Below are positions 62,041-64,000 of a DNA stretch of 64,000 nucleotides, one piece after another. Below the pieces are notes generated by a model, which saw only the letters and a list, made by a program, of their open reading frames with translations, had not been told where the DNA came from and made no database searches. The stretch comes from Ixodes scapularis (Eukaryota > Arthropoda > Arachnida > Ixodida > Ixodidae). The DNA lies in contig NW_024609839.1 of the NCBI RefSeq assembly GCF_016920785.2, positions 21,763,085 to 21,827,084 on the forward strand, given 5' to 3'. The position numbers were made by a program, and so were the translations under genes. The first letter of the stretch is position 1. Each line of letters starts with the position of its first letter.

Positions 62041-62217
62041 AAATGAAAGGTCTCCTTCAAAGTCAAATATAGATTTGGCGACGTTTTGTGCGTCTTTAAA
62101 TGCCGGGTCAATTGTCATTATCATTCGCTCAATGTATTCCTTGTACACAGTTTTTTGCTGTGCAGTTAGTGCCTGCAAACCTTGCCAACTTAGCGGATCG
62201 CTCGACGGTGTCTTCAT
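62041..62217 (-). CDS. M13 peptidase-like gene, exon 1 of those visible
   Basis: On the minus strand the acceptor TTTCAG ends at 62218 and the donor GTGAGT begins at 62040. The 177-nt exon encodes 59 residues in phase 0: MKTPSSDPLSWQGLQALTAQ, QKTVYKEYIERMIMTIDPAF, KDAQNVAKSIFDFEGDLSF. The order Y..YI..M...I....A...A..I..FE..L is the signature of the M13 N-terminal domain. The methionine is internal, since an acceptor precedes it, so more N-terminal exons (membrane anchor or signal peptide) must lie to the right of the window. The next exon is 34.8 kb downstream. Confidence 0.8.
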
Positions 62218-62219
62218 CT

Positions 62220-63980
62220 GAAATATTATACATATTTTATACTATATTCGCTCCTCGTGACTATTCTGACGATGTGCATGGGTGGGAACGTTGTGGATTC
62301 TGCTCCTGATTGAATACAGTCATTTTTGTTAACATTGTGTTTAGCTTAGAGCTAGTATATTTACGCATGTTTACTGCTAAGCCGCCAAATCATTATCCAT
62401 TAGCCTTTTTATCTGCCTTCTAGTGTTTTGCCGAACTGTGTGGAGCTGTATCCAGGATTTCCAAACTAACAGTTGAAAATTGCAATTTTAGCGACGCGAA
62501 TATTTTGTGGTTTCAATATGTTCCTCTTACTTTCGTATTCATTTGAGAGCAACGAGTTTTATGGTTTTGACAGTACTTGAATTTTGCGCAACTGGTTACT
62601 GAGCAAATGAGTATCACATCCTCGACTGGCAGTGTTCTTCATCTTATGGCAACATAGTTTCGTGACCTCGTGGAAGAAAGTTTCAGTTTGCCAAGTCTTT
62701 GTGCTCATTCATTACTTCATATTTTTATAAATATCGAAGGACTTGTTTGTCACGTTTGTCAAGCGCATTAGTGATTACGGCAGAACCAACTTTGATAGTG
62801 CGAACCATGAAATGAGCAAGATTAAGGACTCGAACCTACAGTATTTAATAGCGAAAATCGTTGATATCAACCGATTCCAGTTAAAAAAAAAGTGATATAA
62901 TTGTCTACAAAGTACATTCCTATACGTCGTGTTGCAAAATAAAGCTTAAAAGCATATTGGTGCAACACTGCTCTGAAACTGTTGTCCACTAAAAAAGCGC
63001 TTGTTAAAAAAACCAAAAAAACCTAGAGCATCAGTTACCTGATGTCCCAGATCGCTGGGCAGCATAATTGTTTCGTAGCTAATCAACAGAAAATGGTTAT
63101 CAATGTTCCTTAAACTAATTTTTTCAACTCAGAAAAGCCATCGATACTTATCAAGAATCCAAAACAGTTCTCGAGCATTATTAATAGTTAAGATAGTCAT
63201 AAATACAATAAAAAAAGGCCGAAAGAGAACCATCTTTCTGCAACGATTGTGTAATTGTTCTAAATCAAAGTTTTCATAACCTCTTATGTAAACTGCTAAG
63301 CGCCAGTTCATTTGTATTTCCTCATTCAGATTTCTTCATTATGTTTTCATTACCTTTAACGCCGGCGGTATTGTTACGACCGAAAACAGATAACCTCAAT
63401 ATATTTCTGGACTCGGGAGGTGACGATGTAAACACACAATTTATTAGAAACACTACATTTTTTAAAGCTGTGGCCCTGCTGCAACAGATACTGAAATATA
63501 TTTTTAAACAAAATAACTAAAAAATTGAAGTCCTGATCTGCAAACACGGTGTCCATTTTCCCCACAAATAATAGGTCAATTTTTAAAATCTTGGAGCACA
63601 ACATTTCACCAAATATATCACTCTTCCTAAAGTCCACTTTTTTTTTAGTTCTCCCCAGCAAAGATTTTGGAAATCACTGTCGTGTAATTGGCAGCTTTTA
63701 GCTTTTTATTAATAACGTTCATTCTGCCCTTGATAGGGGAATATCAGACTGGCTGCATATTATTAGATTTATCGAAGGTGTTCTCCAAAATAGCATATGA
63801 CCATTAAATACATACGCTTAGCGCTCTCAATATTGACCCTACTATTTCATTTTTGCATGAGCGTTGCTTAATTAACCGATCACAATGTGTAACCATAAAA
63901 AGGTAATGACTCTTCATCTTTCCCTGCTAACTCCGCTGTACCACAAGGCCCTGTCCTTGGTTTCCTCACGTTTTTGATAT
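62220..63980. other. No gene recognised
   Basis: AT-rich sequence upstream of exon 1. ORFs of 60 and 95 codons on the minus strand (63129-63311, 63374-63661) show no M13 motif. Confidence 0.45.
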
Positions 63981-63981
63981 G

Positions 63982-64000
63982 CAGGGTGTTTAATTTTAAT
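63982..64000 (+). mobile_element. Left end of a CAGGGTG-type element at the window edge
   Basis: CAGGGTGTTTAATTTTAAT matches the end type of the elements at 7430 and 17653; the rest lies outside. Confidence 0.4.

Noticed and set aside
1..64000. CRISPR arrays, bacterial operons, ribosome-binding sites
   Set aside because: No regularly spaced direct repeats with unique spacers; gene structure is eukaryotic with introns.

Overview
The window is eukaryotic, from an arthropod and most plausibly a hard tick. That assignment is inference. It rests on the mixture of families present: Ty3/gypsy, BEL/Pao, Penelope-like elements with GIY-YIG domains, an I-clade LINE with RNase H, CR1/Jockey-type LINE 3' ends that carry C-tracts, and many short TIR elements flanked by TTAA or TA. 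Genes have spliced exons with GT..AG borders. No bacterial signals, rRNA genes, intact tRNA genes or CRISPR arrays were seen.

The only host gene I can follow across the window is on the minus strand. It encodes a peptidase family M13 (neprilysin-like) protein. Seven exons are visible: 62041-62217, 27125-27244, 25339-25479, 22430-22667, 16751-16846, 16599-16676 and 16277-16360. Most borders agree in reading phase, and the protein order matches the M13 N-terminal domain. The first visible intron is about 34.8 kb and has absorbed most of the transposons. Exon 25339-25479 carries a +1 frameshift, and the 16599 to 16360 junction does not agree in phase. The copy may therefore be decaying, or the assembly may hold indels. 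The catalytic exons (HExxH) were not found and would lie to the left.

Layout. 1-4350: decayed Ty3/gypsy element on the minus strand, cut by the window edge. 5818-14589: a second gypsy element between two LTR-like repeats, opened by a 719-bp foldback element, a LINE ORF1 fragment, a LINE inserted into another LINE, a TTAA MITE and minisatellites. 14690-15686: TTAA element. 16277-16846: M13 exons. 17653-18395: TA-flanked element with a polypurine tract. 18438-21105: TTAA-flanked element enclosing a Penelope fragment. 21237-21971: TA-flanked TIR element holding a first-exon-like segment. 22430-29150: M13 exons, a long inverted repeat and AT-rich intron. 29836-31940: segment with perfect 19-bp terminal inverted repeats. 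32085-36040: Penelope-like element with inverted arms; one arm is interrupted by a 1.19-kb TIR element carrying an exon-like ORF with a splice donor and pol III-like boxes. 36559-37038: higher-order minisatellite and a hairpin. 38850-41150: second large Penelope copy. 41957-55042: BEL/Pao retrotransposon split by a 7.16-kb I-clade LINE with a 12-bp target duplication. 55190-55603: short TTAA MITE. The rest is AT-rich intron with a few exon-like or promoter-like islands, then the first M13 exon.

The transposon ORFs nearly all carry frameshifts, stops or lost catalytic residues, so most copies look inactive. The LINE inside BEL is the youngest large insertion by structure (clear target duplication and an intact 3' repeat tail), yet its ORF2 is already frameshifted.
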